Virus record (IMG/VR): IMGVR_UViG_3300044675_000310
Coordinates: 1 to 29,444 of that record
Source of the DNA: a virus
Length of the DNA: 29,444 nt
Strand: one strand, 5' to 3'
This document shows positions 7,923 through 14,853 of this stretch, piece after piece. The position numbers were made by a program, and so were the translations under genes. The notes under the pieces are model-generated. The model did no database searches and was not told where the DNA came from. It saw only the letters and a program-made list of their open reading frames with translations. Positions within the stretch are counted from its first letter, which is position 1. Every line of letters begins with the position of its first letter.

Positions 7923-8393
7923 TCATGTCCTTTCAATAATGCTCGTCATGCGTTTTTGTTTACGCTCATTCTCAACTAGGGCAACTGCTCTCTCAACATC
8001 TTTGACATTGATAACCTCTAGCTGTGCGTCGTGCAACTCAACCAATTCATTGAGTGCCCTCATCTCATCTGCCTTTAAAATAAACCTGCTACGCTCAGCC
8101 CCCCTACGGGATACCGCAAGCAACGCAGAACTACCTAACGTGATGATGTCTTTGTATTCAGTACCAAACCCCAAGCGGAACAAGGCTTCAGTCATGTTAG
8201 CCATGCCAATAAGTTTGTCCATATCATCTTTCTCTGCCTTACCTTGGGTCAAAGCAGTCATCGCATAGTGGTGCTTCAGCTTTAGATTGATGAGGGTATC
8301 GTCATACCGACCCAATGGGGTCATGCTTTCTAACACATACCCCACTGGATTGACTAACACTTTCTTTGGTCGGTACTTACTACGCTTACGCAT
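7923..8393 (-). CDS. Conserved-looking phage hypothetical protein upstream of DNA polymerase
   Basis: 156 aa, basic N-terminus (MRKRSKYRPKKVLVNP), otherwise helical with two amphipathic stretches (HHYAMTALTQGKAEKDDMDK and ALNELVELHDAQLEVINVKD). The style resembles a hypothetical family I have seen in proteobacterial phage genomes beside replication genes, but I cannot give a family name or function. It overlaps the upstream 45-aa membrane-peptide gene by 8 nt, and its stop lies 1 nt before the polymerase start. GGAG precedes the ATG. A DNA-binding or replisome accessory role is possible from the basic N-terminus and the context. Confidence 0.75.
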   Translation of the reverse strand: MRKRSKYRPKKVLVNPVGYVLESMTPLGRYDDTLINLKLKHHYAMTALTQGKAEKDDMDKLIGMANMTEALFRLGFGTEYKDIITLGSSALLAVSRRGAERSRFILKADEMRALNELVELHDAQLEVINVKDVERAVALVENERKQKRMTSIIERT

Positions 8394-8523
8394 CGTCTCC
8401 AGCCCATGCAGTTATGGCTATACAAGCGACAACAAACGTCAAGAGTACGGCAAACAAAATCCCCACGCTTATCAGCATGAAGCTAATGCCTGCCCACATT
8501 ACTGACAGAAGTATGTCAATCAT
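8386..8523 (-). CDS. 45-aa membrane microprotein
   Basis: Too short for routine ORF calling, found by reading the gap between two genes. ATG 8523 to TAA 8386 gives 45 aa with a nearly continuous hydrophobic core (residues about 4-40, for example GISFMLISVGILFAVLLTFV), enough for one long or two short membrane helices, then a polar AGDDA end. It overlaps the DUF3310 gene by 8 nt upstream and the 156-aa gene by 8 nt downstream, filling the gap exactly, which is strong evidence of a real coupled gene. A holin-like role is conceivable but unsupported; its place among replication genes suggests an early inner-membrane peptide instead. Confidence 0.7.
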   Translation of the reverse strand: MIDILLSVMWAGISFMLISVGILFAVLLTFVVACIAITAWAGDDA

Positions 8524-8947
8524 CGTTACCTCTTACCTCAACAAGTTTGTCGATGTAGTGCCGTGCCTTCTTGATGTCGTCTATCCCACCCTTGACATCA
8601 CATCGTGCAAGATATTTGATTGCGTTACCACGTAGGAAACCTGCGAACTGTTCGGGTGTCATCCATGATTCCATAGCTACCCAAGGTTGTACACCCATGT
8701 TCTTGTAGTGGTCACCGCCTATCTGTAAGCCATCAGCTTTGGTACTTGGTACGAATGGCTTGCTCTGCGTTACCGCATCAGTGATTTGGTCATTGATACG
8801 ACCCAACATAGACCCACTAAGCACACGCTTGCGTATCGCATACACCGATGGCATAGCCACCTTGAACTTAGCACCAACAACTTTAGGTACTGCACTTGGG
8901 TTTGCTAAGAAGTACTCTGCCACCTTCATTGATTTAGATTTTTTCAT
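8516..8947 (-). CDS. DUF3310 protein (T7 gp1.7-like)
   Basis: 143 aa. The C-terminal half (about 74-138) carries the DUF3310 signature: GGDHY at 77-81, QPWVAMESW, the LRGNAIKYLAR helix and KGGIDDIKKARHYIDKL. This domain is shared with T7 gp1.7, reported as a nucleotide kinase acting on dTMP/dGMP, so a role in nucleotide metabolism is likely. No P-loop is visible, consistent with gp1.7 lacking one. The N-terminal part (KVAEYFLANPSAVPKVVGAK, then FKVAMPSVYAIRKRV) looks like a helix-turn-helix, a fusion that suggests DNA or RNA contact. ATGA overlap with the gene before it and an 8-nt overlap with the membrane microprotein after it. Confidence 0.85.
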   Translation of the reverse strand: MKKSKSMKVAEYFLANPSAVPKVVGAKFKVAMPSVYAIRKRVLSGSMLGRINDQITDAVTQSKPFVPSTKADGLQIGGDHYKNMGVQPWVAMESWMTPEQFAGFLRGNAIKYLARCDVKGGIDDIKKARHYIDKLVEVRGNDD

Positions 8948-9144
8948 TTGTCTTTCCCTACGGAGTTAAGCCATGCACATTCTTCTTCCAACAACTTGAC
9001 CCGTGCATGTAAAAGGTCAATGTCCTTCTGTTGTTCAGCCCATGAAGCATCCCATACTTCTTTACTCCACCCACCATCATCTTCAGTAGCTACGCTACCA
9101 ATGAAATGGGAGTAAGCACCATCACGTTTGAGGGTATCAGTCAT
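8944..9144 (-). CDS. Small acidic hypothetical protein
   Basis: 66 aa from ATG 9144, which has AAGGAG 5 nt upstream; a GTG one codon earlier is too close to that site. Acidic with several Trp (DDGGWSKEVWDASWAEQQKD) and a short C-terminal coiled-coil-like helix (LLHARVKLLEEECAWL). No family recognised. It ends in an ATGA overlap with the DUF3310 gene, so the two are co-translated. It is separated by only a few bases from the upstream 273-aa gene. Confidence 0.65.
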   Translation of the reverse strand: MTDTLKRDGAYSHFIGSVATEDDGGWSKEVWDASWAEQQKDIDLLHARVKLLEEECAWLNSVGKDK

Positions 9145-9153
9145 CACATCTCC

Positions 9154-9975
9154 TTAGGTTGTTTCTTTATACACACCGAACTTCCTACGTAGGTCAAGAC
9201 TGTACGTAGTACATAGTCTATCTGCCTCATCTACTATTTCTTTGACAGATACTTGTGTCTGATAGTAGCCACGACTTACTGATTTGATGATACCTTTTAG
9301 TAGGTCAGTGGAACATTCACTATCTCTGATAGAAGTGTATAGCATATCTTGCCACGCATCAGTATCCCAGTTAGGCATGTCCCAGTCATGTCGGGATATA
9401 CCCGTACGTTCTCTATCAACTTGTTGTAGTAAAGATTCTAGTACACCCATACGAGCACGTACCTTGATAGCTTGTTTGAAAGTACGCAACTGTCGTAGCC
9501 ATTTAAGTTTGTTCTCTTGGTCTACCTCAGTATTTTTGAGTAGGGGTTTAGCATTGATAGGCTCATAAGTATTGAGGTCAAAGCATAAGCCATCAAATAG
9601 TTCATAGCCTTCTTGTGTATGGAAGTAGTCCCACGGGTGTGGGTTATCGTGTTGCTTCTTGTACTCCTCGTACTGTGGTGTAGGCTTGATGACGTACCTA
9701 CCAGTAGCCTTACGTACCCATAGAAAGGGGATAGCACGTTGCATTGCTTGGCTAAGGGTGATACTACAACGTCTTGCGTCTTGTGAGGTCAACTTAAACG
9801 TGAACTTATTGTCAGGTGAGAACACACCTACCACGGCATTACCTAACCGCAGTTCGTAGTTACCCTCTACCTTAAACATACGTGCCCATGACTGCAAGGG
9901 TCTACCCTTCTCAGGGTTACGGCATCGTGTAAACCATTCAGCAACTTCTCCGTATGAGATTTTATCTGTACGCAT
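9154..9975 (-). CDS. Uncharacterised phage protein
   Basis: 273 aa, start placed at ATG 9975 because AAGGA lies 6 nt upstream. An ATG two codons earlier abuts that site. The middle is rich in aromatic and charged residues (NPHPWDYFHTQEGYELFDGL), and the C-terminal half is helical with many Arg/Lys (FKQAIKVRARMGVLESLLQQ, then VDRERTG). No catalytic or metal-binding motif stands out and I recognise no family. It belongs to a run of early or middle leftward genes between the VWA/AAA+ module and the replication block, where phages often keep host-takeover or anti-defence genes. Confidence 0.7.
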   Translation of the reverse strand: MRTDKISYGEVAEWFTRCRNPEKGRPLQSWARMFKVEGNYELRLGNAVVGVFSPDNKFTFKLTSQDARRCSITLSQAMQRAIPFLWVRKATGRYVIKPTPQYEEYKKQHDNPHPWDYFHTQEGYELFDGLCFDLNTYEPINAKPLLKNTEVDQENKLKWLRQLRTFKQAIKVRARMGVLESLLQQVDRERTGISRHDWDMPNWDTDAWQDMLYTSIRDSECSTDLLKGIIKSVSRGYYQTQVSVKEIVDEADRLCTTYSLDLRRKFGVYKETT

Positions 9976-9984
9976 AGTCATTCC

Positions 9985-10605
9985 TTATCGTGTTAGTTTG
10001 TTGAAAACAACTTGCGCTGTCAGAGCAGACAGGTCTACATCTACCTTGACTTCCTTCTTCTCACGCTCTACTACTTGGCGGTGTCTCTCCTTGTACTCCT
10101 CAGGTATCAAGTCCCATAAGGGTTGCCACATCTTGAGGGCAGGGGCTAGAGTTACGTGGGCTTCAATCACCTGTGTTACTGAGGCGATAAAGGCTTTCTT
10201 CTTATCAGCTACTGCTAGGATGTTGGCTTGGTAGTCAGCTATCTCTTGGGCTATATCCTCCCACTCGTTACCGACTAACTCATAGCCGTAGTAGTCCTTA
10301 CCCTTGGCAGGTACATCGTTCGGTAGTTGGTTAGGGATAGCACGTTTGGCAGTAGTCTTGCAGACTAATCCACCAACGTCTTTGCCGTTGATTTTTGATA
10401 CCTTCATCTCCTCTGTAGTAGAGAAAAAGCACATAGGTAATGCGTTCATAGAGGGTATGTACTTAGCATGTATGCGTTCATATATGCGGTCACCCCATGT
10501 TGAGTTGACATTACCCCTTGCCGCATCCATCTGCTTGTCGAACATATGCCCTGCGTTCTTAACGATTGCATCCTTTAATTCTTTTGAGAATCTTACTGTT
10601 GCCAT
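9985..10605 (-). CDS. Uncharacterised phage protein (possible Nmad5-like)
   Basis: 206 aa, SD AAGGAG 6 nt before ATG 10605. It opens with a helical region resembling the start of small modification-associated phage proteins (FSKELKDAIVKNAGHMFDKQ) and contains a beta-rich centre (MCFFSTTEEMKVSKINGKDV). The end is Lys/Glu-rich helix (EEYKERHRQVVEREKKEVKV). The overall shape reminded me of Nmad5 (nucleotide-modification-associated domain 5) proteins, but this is a weak memory-based match and should be treated as unassigned. No hypermodification enzymes such as thymidylate-synthase-like or glycosyltransferase genes are visible nearby, which argues against that label. Confidence 0.7.
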   Translation of the reverse strand: MATVRFSKELKDAIVKNAGHMFDKQMDAARGNVNSTWGDRIYERIHAKYIPSMNALPMCFFSTTEEMKVSKINGKDVGGLVCKTTAKRAIPNQLPNDVPAKGKDYYGYELVGNEWEDIAQEIADYQANILAVADKKKAFIASVTQVIEAHVTLAPALKMWQPLWDLIPEEYKERHRQVVEREKKEVKVDVDLSALTAQVVFNKLTR

Positions 10606-10606
10606 A

Positions 10607-10771
10607 TCAATCTCCTTCTTTGGTTAGTATGTCCAATGCTTTCTTAGCTTGGTCTAGTACCTCAGGTACATCGTACATTTCTGCGTACTCTGAGTCGGGT
10701 TGTAGTTGTTCAACACAATGCACTAAGTTGTGTAGTGCTAGTGCTACTACTTGCTTCTCGTCATTCGTCAT
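10607..10771 (-). CDS. 54-aa hypothetical protein
   Basis: Found by translating the gap between larger genes. It runs from ATG 10771, overlapping the end of the 195-aa gene by 11 nt, to TGA 10607, 1 nt before the next ATG. 54 aa, acidic and helical (MTNDEKQVVALALHNLVHCV, then PEVLDQAKKALDILTKEG). The fit between neighbours, with the next gene's ribosome site inside its last codons, supports a real gene. No family or motif recognised. Confidence 0.65.
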   Translation of the reverse strand: MTNDEKQVVALALHNLVHCVEQLQPDSEYAEMYDVPEVLDQAKKALDILTKEGD

Positions 10772-11348
10772 TATCTTCCTCCACGTTTAGGTCATTGGCG
10801 ATAACAGTTTCTTGTACCGCTTCATCACTCGTCAAGTAGTCGTACTCCTTCTCTAACGTACGATACAACGTACGCATATGGTCTTTGAATGTATCTTTGA
10901 ATAGTGATTCAAAGTCTGCATGTACTCCATCAGTCAGTACTGCAAGCCACGCTTGGGACTTAAACTCTCCCTCGTATGGGCTGAACATCCTAGTGAACTC
11001 ATCGTTGTCATACCCATCAGGCATAGGTAAGTCCCCGTTGAAGTTGGTACAGTTCTCGTGGTAGTAGTGACCACTGTGGTCTACCTTGAATGACCAATGG
11101 TTCTTAGCATGTGTGGTGAGGGTAGGGTTGTCATACCCCAACTTATTGAGGAATAGTTCCCAGTCCTCTACCCTACCTTCAAAGCAAGCACCATCACCTT
11201 GTGACCAAAACCCTGAGAAGTACATCTTGTCTACGTCAATGCCGTGTTCCTTCATGTCCTCCTTAAAGTTTTCATACACGCAGTCCCACCAATCCATACA
11301 CTCAACATTGATATGCCTATACTTCTCAAGCATCTTGTCGGCTATCAT
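10761..11348 (-). CDS. Acidic uncharacterised phage protein with GFWSQGDGACFEG motif
   Basis: 195 aa, strongly acidic, Trp/Tyr/Phe-rich. The stretch MYFSGFWSQGDGACFEGRVE (about 42-61) is distinctive. I have a general memory of SGF(W/Y)SQGDGA(S/C)F motifs in uncharacterised phage proteins, but no function is attached. His-rich segments (HAKNHWSFKVDHSGHYYHEN) could bind metal. The C-terminus is a run of Asp/Glu. The start ATG overlaps the stop of the metallopeptidase-VWA gene (ATGA), so it is the fourth gene translated with the AAA+ module. High acidity could reflect DNA mimicry or interaction with a basic partner; this is inference. Confidence 0.75.
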   Translation of the reverse strand: MIADKMLEKYRHINVECMDWWDCVYENFKEDMKEHGIDVDKMYFSGFWSQGDGACFEGRVEDWELFLNKLGYDNPTLTTHAKNHWSFKVDHSGHYYHENCTNFNGDLPMPDGYDNDEFTRMFSPYEGEFKSQAWLAVLTDGVHADFESLFKDTFKDHMRTLYRTLEKEYDYLTSDEAVQETVIANDLNVEEDNDE

Positions 11349-12511
11349 TTCATTACCACCACTTCACCGAAGGGTGCGTCACCTTCATCAGTTGATACCC
11401 ACAGTACAGGGTAGCTAGGCATATCACCGAAGTCATCACAGCACAGGTCGGTCAAGAACACACAGGCTACTGGCTCAATGTCATGCTCTGTGAAGTACTG
11501 GAACACAGGGCTGAAGGCAGTACCTCCACCGCCGTGTGCCTTGATGTCAAGGGTGTCATCTCTACCATACGATTCGTAGTGTGATACCTCGCTATCGAAG
11601 TACACCACATGGATTTTTGTAGGGTTGCCATCTTCCTTGATAGCGTTAATCTCCCCTGCAAACTGTGCCAGTATCTTGTCATCAATAGAACCTGAGCAGT
11701 CCACTGCAATGGCTATCTCACCGAGGGATTCACCGCTAATGCTAGGCAAGTACAGTCCTTGTGATAAGAACCTACGATTAGGTCTAGCCCATGAGCGTTC
11801 ATCAGTACGGCACTTCTCGACAAACTTACGTAGGACATCACGCCAATCTACCTTAGGTGCAAGTACATCGTTGACCAGTCGCTCTAGTCCTGCACTCATC
11901 TTGCCCATCATCTTAGCGGCTTGTGCCGCTTGTGCTACACGTACCTTCCACTCGGCTTGCTGTTGTGCCTTCTCAGCAGGGGTATCACCGCCATCGTTGC
12001 AGTCATCCATAGCTTCAGTACCATCACCGCCACCACCTTCATCGGGTTCATCAGGCAACAAGTTGTAGATACCATCAGTCGTTTGGTTGCCTGCTTGGTA
12101 CAGTTGCGGGTTAAGCAGTCCGAACGTAGGCATCTTGCCAATGCTTTCGTCAGTCAGCAGTTGGTTGATAACGTAGTCACCTGCCTTGTTCCATCGCTTG
12201 TGCTGACGTTCACCACGTCTGAAGTTGTGGTCAAGCATAGGGTGCATACACTCATGGGCTACTACGAACTTGCGTTCCTCATCACCGAATGAGTCCATGA
12301 AGTATGGGTTGTAGCCGATACGCTTGCCATTCGTCCATGCAGTACGGCATGTGTAATCAGGTACGAAGGGTAGGTTCAATGCAATGTTGCCAATGAAGGG
12401 GTGTTCAAGTACCAATGCGGTACGTGCCTTGGCAAGTAAGCGGTCAATACGCTTCTCGTCAGCAGGTGACATCGGTTCTTTGTTGGCGTGGTTAGGTACG
12501 ACTGAGGTCAT
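11345..12511 (-). CDS. Metallopeptidase (DUF2201 N-terminal) plus VWA-like domain protein
   Basis: 388 aa. The N-terminal domain has a zinc-protease HExxH motif (VVAHECMHPMLDH, H86-E87..H90, further His at 95) in the context typical of DUF2201-type putative metallopeptidases (YNPYFMDSFGDEERKF before it, RWNKAGDYVINQLL after it). A Gly/Asp/Glu linker follows at about 152-180. The C-terminal VWA-like domain has a full metal-ion-dependent adhesion site: DCSGS (D271, S273, S275), T331 in GGGGT and D355 in FLTD. Such proteins work with MoxR-type AAA+ ATPases, like CobT-CobS and ViaA-RavA, and the partner ATPase is encoded two genes upstream. It could remodel or cleave a host or phage protein. The target is unknown. 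Confidence 0.88.
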   Translation of the reverse strand: MTSVVPNHANKEPMSPADEKRIDRLLAKARTALVLEHPFIGNIALNLPFVPDYTCRTAWTNGKRIGYNPYFMDSFGDEERKFVVAHECMHPMLDHNFRRGERQHKRWNKAGDYVINQLLTDESIGKMPTFGLLNPQLYQAGNQTTDGIYNLLPDEPDEGGGGDGTEAMDDCNDGGDTPAEKAQQQAEWKVRVAQAAQAAKMMGKMSAGLERLVNDVLAPKVDWRDVLRKFVEKCRTDERSWARPNRRFLSQGLYLPSISGESLGEIAIAVDCSGSIDDKILAQFAGEINAIKEDGNPTKIHVVYFDSEVSHYESYGRDDTLDIKAHGGGGTAFSPVFQYFTEHDIEPVACVFLTDLCCDDFGDMPSYPVLWVSTDEGDAPFGEVVVMK

Positions 12512-12512
12512 A

Positions 12513-13361
12513 TCAAAGTCCTTTCATGAATACGGACATCTTGTCCATGATTTGCTTAGCTTCTACTGCCGTGTCACGGCGTAGGTCGGGGTCATTACGT
12601 AGTGCTTCAGGGTGTTTGATAAGTGAACCCTCCACTTGTGCTCGTAGTGCTTCAAGGTTGGGGTCATCCATGAAGTTCAGACGGGGTAGCAGGGCACACA
12701 ACTCCTTGGTGTTATCCACTAAGGTGTCACGGAAGATAGCCTTGGGGTCTGCTAACTTCTCAGCCATGTGCTTTACTCGGTCGTAAAGTCTATCCCATAC
12801 CTCCTTCATAGCTACAGTCTGTGCCTCTGTCACCCTACGCTCAACATCTTCTTGGATGCGTGTCAACTCATCGCTTGCAATGCTCACTCGGAAGTCGGTC
12901 GATGGCACTGGGAAGATAGCCATGTCAATCTTGAACTTACGTGCTATTTCCTGCTCATCGGGGTAGTCTGCATCGTTGTATAGTCCGTTGAGTAACCGCT
13001 TGGCATCCAGTCGCAACTGGTCGTAGTTCGCAATGAACTGGTCTACAAGGTACTGCCACTCACCCTTCTCCTTACGGAAGTCAGTCATGAAGGCTAGGTA
13101 GTTGGCAGAGGGAAGCATCTGCGTACCCTCCATACCCCAAGGCAATGTGTTCTCGTAGAACTTAGTGCGAATGTGGGTAGTCTTCTTGTGCACATGGTCA
13201 AGCAAGTCATTGGCAGGCAGTAACGCCTTGTTGTATCGCCCTGCTTGGGTTGATGTGCCGTAGGTATTGGCAACATCTTGTGTTGCCTTCTTGTCGTACT
13301 TGCGTGCTGTCCATTGGGATACGGATAGCTGTACGAGTAATGCTCTGTCGTTCAGATTCAT
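12513..13361 (-). CDS. DUF3150-like middle protein of the AAA+/VWA module
   Basis: 282 aa, mainly helical. It begins with NLNDRALLVQLSVSQWTARK, continues with lysine-rich helices, a YENTLPW segment and a Tyr-rich ANYLAFMTDFRKEKGEWQYL. It then has long charged helices (RIQEDVERRVTEAQTVAMKE). Length, the opening motif and the position between a MoxR-type ATPase and a metallopeptidase-VWA protein match the DUF3150 proteins seen in analogous three-gene phage cassettes. Biochemical function is not known for the family as far as I can say; a scaffold or adaptor between ATPase and VWA partner is plausible. It ends 1 nt before the ATG of the VWA gene and starts behind GGAGT. Confidence 0.75.
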   Translation of the reverse strand: MNLNDRALLVQLSVSQWTARKYDKKATQDVANTYGTSTQAGRYNKALLPANDLLDHVHKKTTHIRTKFYENTLPWGMEGTQMLPSANYLAFMTDFRKEKGEWQYLVDQFIANYDQLRLDAKRLLNGLYNDADYPDEQEIARKFKIDMAIFPVPSTDFRVSIASDELTRIQEDVERRVTEAQTVAMKEVWDRLYDRVKHMAEKLADPKAIFRDTLVDNTKELCALLPRLNFMDDPNLEALRAQVEGSLIKHPEALRNDPDLRRDTAVEAKQIMDKMSVFMKGL

Positions 13362-13388
13362 AGTAGGTACTCCTTCTGTTGGTTAGGT

Positions 13389-14375
13389 TTAGAACAATAC
13401 GTCTGAGTGCTTCATTGCCCACTTGGTAAACGCTTGCGTGTTAGCCAGTTCGGGTTTCTTACGTGCCGCATAGGACACAGTAAGCACTGAGAAGTCAGCA
13501 GGCATACGCTCTGCATAGGTACAGACTCTCTCGAAGTTGCCTTCAGTAGCACGTTCAGACAGTGCACCACTCAGGGCATACAAGGTAGCAGGGTCAGTCG
13601 GCACATCAGCAGTAGTCGGGTTCATCAGTACTGCATCAGGGTTAGGTAGCTTACGGAAGATACGCAGGAAACCTACGAACTCAGCCGCCGCACCTTCACC
13701 TACTGCACCCTTGAAGCACTCGAACTCAGCATCAGTAGGGCATACACCAAGCACATCGCTTACACCCTCAACCCATGAACGAGGCGTAGCGTTTTGGTCA
13801 CGCTGAGCATCGAAGTCATGAAGCAATGCAGGACGGAAGCGAATGAACGATACGACCTCTGACCTTACGTTGTTGTCAAGTGCCCATGTAGTCCAGTCAT
13901 CGAGATGGGTTTCTAGTTCCAATACAGTCTCACGATTACGCAGATGGGACAGTACTCGGTTAGCACCTGCTCGGTCTGCTTGCCTGTTGCCAGTAGAGAT
14001 TACCTGCCACCCATCAGGCATCGGTGTGCCGTGTAGAGTACGTGCTTGACAGATGTTAGCCAGTACTTTCTGTAGGTCACTGCTTGCTTGATTGCGGTCA
14101 TCGAACAACAGGATACCCTTCTCAGGTGCTTTACCTTTAACTGGAAACCAGTCAGGCAACTTGTACTCTAGTCCGTTGCCCTCTTTGGGAAACAGGATAC
14201 CGAAGTCCTCGACAAGCATGGTTGGCATATGTCGTTCGATAACAGGGATGTCAAGTTCTTCTGCAACTTGATGCACGATGGTTGTCTTACCACCACCGGG
14301 GCTACCCTCGATACACAGCGTACGCTGAATAGGGAATGTAGATTTGATTGTGTCTTTAAGTAGAGAAGCTCGCAT
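13389..14375 (-). CDS. MoxR/CobS-like AAA+ ATPase
   Basis: 328 aa. Walker A GSPGGGKT (24-31), then the MoxR-typical region with FGILFPKEG. Walker B is GILLFDDRNQAS (D92-D93), sensor 1 is ISTGN (N130), and candidate arginine fingers lie in NRVLSHLRNRE (R140, R146, R148). The order and the xxDRNQA context fit MoxR-family ATPases, which act as hexameric remodelling motors for VWA-domain partners. The first gene of the cassette with DUF3150-like and metallopeptidase-VWA genes downstream. Odd point: the second acidic Walker B residue is Asp rather than the usual Glu. The ATG lies 3 nt after the upstream stop, with AAAGGA as ribosome site. Confidence 0.87.
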   Translation of the reverse strand: MRASLLKDTIKSTFPIQRTLCIEGSPGGGKTTIVHQVAEELDIPVIERHMPTMLVEDFGILFPKEGNGLEYKLPDWFPVKGKAPEKGILLFDDRNQASSDLQKVLANICQARTLHGTPMPDGWQVISTGNRQADRAGANRVLSHLRNRETVLELETHLDDWTTWALDNNVRSEVVSFIRFRPALLHDFDAQRDQNATPRSWVEGVSDVLGVCPTDAEFECFKGAVGEGAAAEFVGFLRIFRKLPNPDAVLMNPTTADVPTDPATLYALSGALSERATEGNFERVCTYAERMPADFSVLTVSYAARKKPELANTQAFTKWAMKHSDVLF

Positions 14376-14378
14376 GGT

Positions 14379-14558
14379 TTACTGTCCTTTGTAAAGTTTA
14401 TGGTCAATGCCGTAAGTGACGAAGTACTCGTCAGTTCTTTGGGTGATGTTGCTACGATGGTTACGTGCCGCTTGCTTGTCAGAGAAGTACATCGGTTGCT
14501 TCTGTTCATTGCGGACAAGTTGTCCACGGCTATCACGGATTGCAAATAGTCGCTTCAT
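14379..14558 (-). CDS. 59-aa basic hypothetical protein
   Basis: Translated by hand: ATG 14558 behind AAGGAG (5-nt spacer) to TAA 14379. 59 aa, basic, beginning MKRLFAIRDSRGQLV and continuing with MYFSDKQAARNHRSNITQRT, which reads like a small RNA- or DNA-contact domain. It lies tightly between the 74-aa membrane protein and the AAA+ ATPase. A longer frame through the same DNA in another phase is a shadow without a ribosome site. No family recognised. Confidence 0.7.
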   Translation of the reverse strand: MKRLFAIRDSRGQLVRNEQKQPMYFSDKQAARNHRSNITQRTDEYFVTYGIDHKLYKGQ

Positions 14559-14560
14559 GT

Positions 14561-14785
14561 TTACTCCTTAGGGAAGTTGATAAATACACACTCGTTTAAG
14601 TGCGTCCTGCCGTTGGCATCAATGTAGCTTTCGCCACATCCTGCCATCCATTCGATGAGTACCACTGCCATGAAGGTACAAAAAAGCACCATAACTACGG
14701 CAGTTAGCACCCATCGAGTGATTCGTTTAAGCCATGAGTCCTTGACTGATAGCCCCATCGGTTTGATTGGTGTCAGCTTTCTCAT
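14561..14785 (-). CDS. Small single-span membrane protein
   Basis: 74 aa from ATG 14785. N-terminal basic stretch (MRKLTPIKPMGLSVKDSWLK), one hydrophobic helix (about 26-47, WVLTAVVMVLFCTFMAVVLI), then a short outside tail with two cysteines (C50 and C66) that could pair in the periplasm. I chose this start because it forms an ATGA overlap with the stop of the 23-codon gene; a longer frame to 14836 has no ribosome site of its own. N-in/C-out orientation is predicted from the positive N-terminus. It might be an inhibitor-type or holin-like membrane protein, but nothing distinguishes these. Confidence 0.7.
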   Translation of the reverse strand: MRKLTPIKPMGLSVKDSWLKRITRWVLTAVVMVLFCTFMAVVLIEWMAGCGESYIDANGRTHLNECVFINFPKE

Positions 14786-14853
14786 GACATCAAGTAGGCG
14801 GCTAAGCCACCCATGATTAGTCCGTAAAGCATCCACAAGATGTATCGTTTCAT
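14782..14853 (-). CDS. 23-aa membrane micropeptide
   Basis: ATG 14853 to TGA 14782: MKRYILWMLYGLIMGGLAAY plus three residues, a single short hydrophobic helix with a GxxxG-like GGLAA patch. The ribosome site AGAGGA lies 6 nt upstream. Its ATG overlaps the stop of the zinc-ribbon gene (ATGA) and its stop overlaps the ATG of the 74-aa membrane gene (ATGA). A spacer would not be expected to keep stop-start coupling at both ends, so I think it is translated. Function unknown. Confidence 0.6.
   Translation of the reverse strand: MKRYILWMLYGLIMGGLAAYLMS

Noticed and set aside
14168-14545. 125-aa minus-strand frame across the AAA+ start
   Set aside because: Overlaps the AAA+ N-terminus and the 59-aa gene in another phase, has no ribosome site, and is Ser/Thr/Leu-rich without domain sense.
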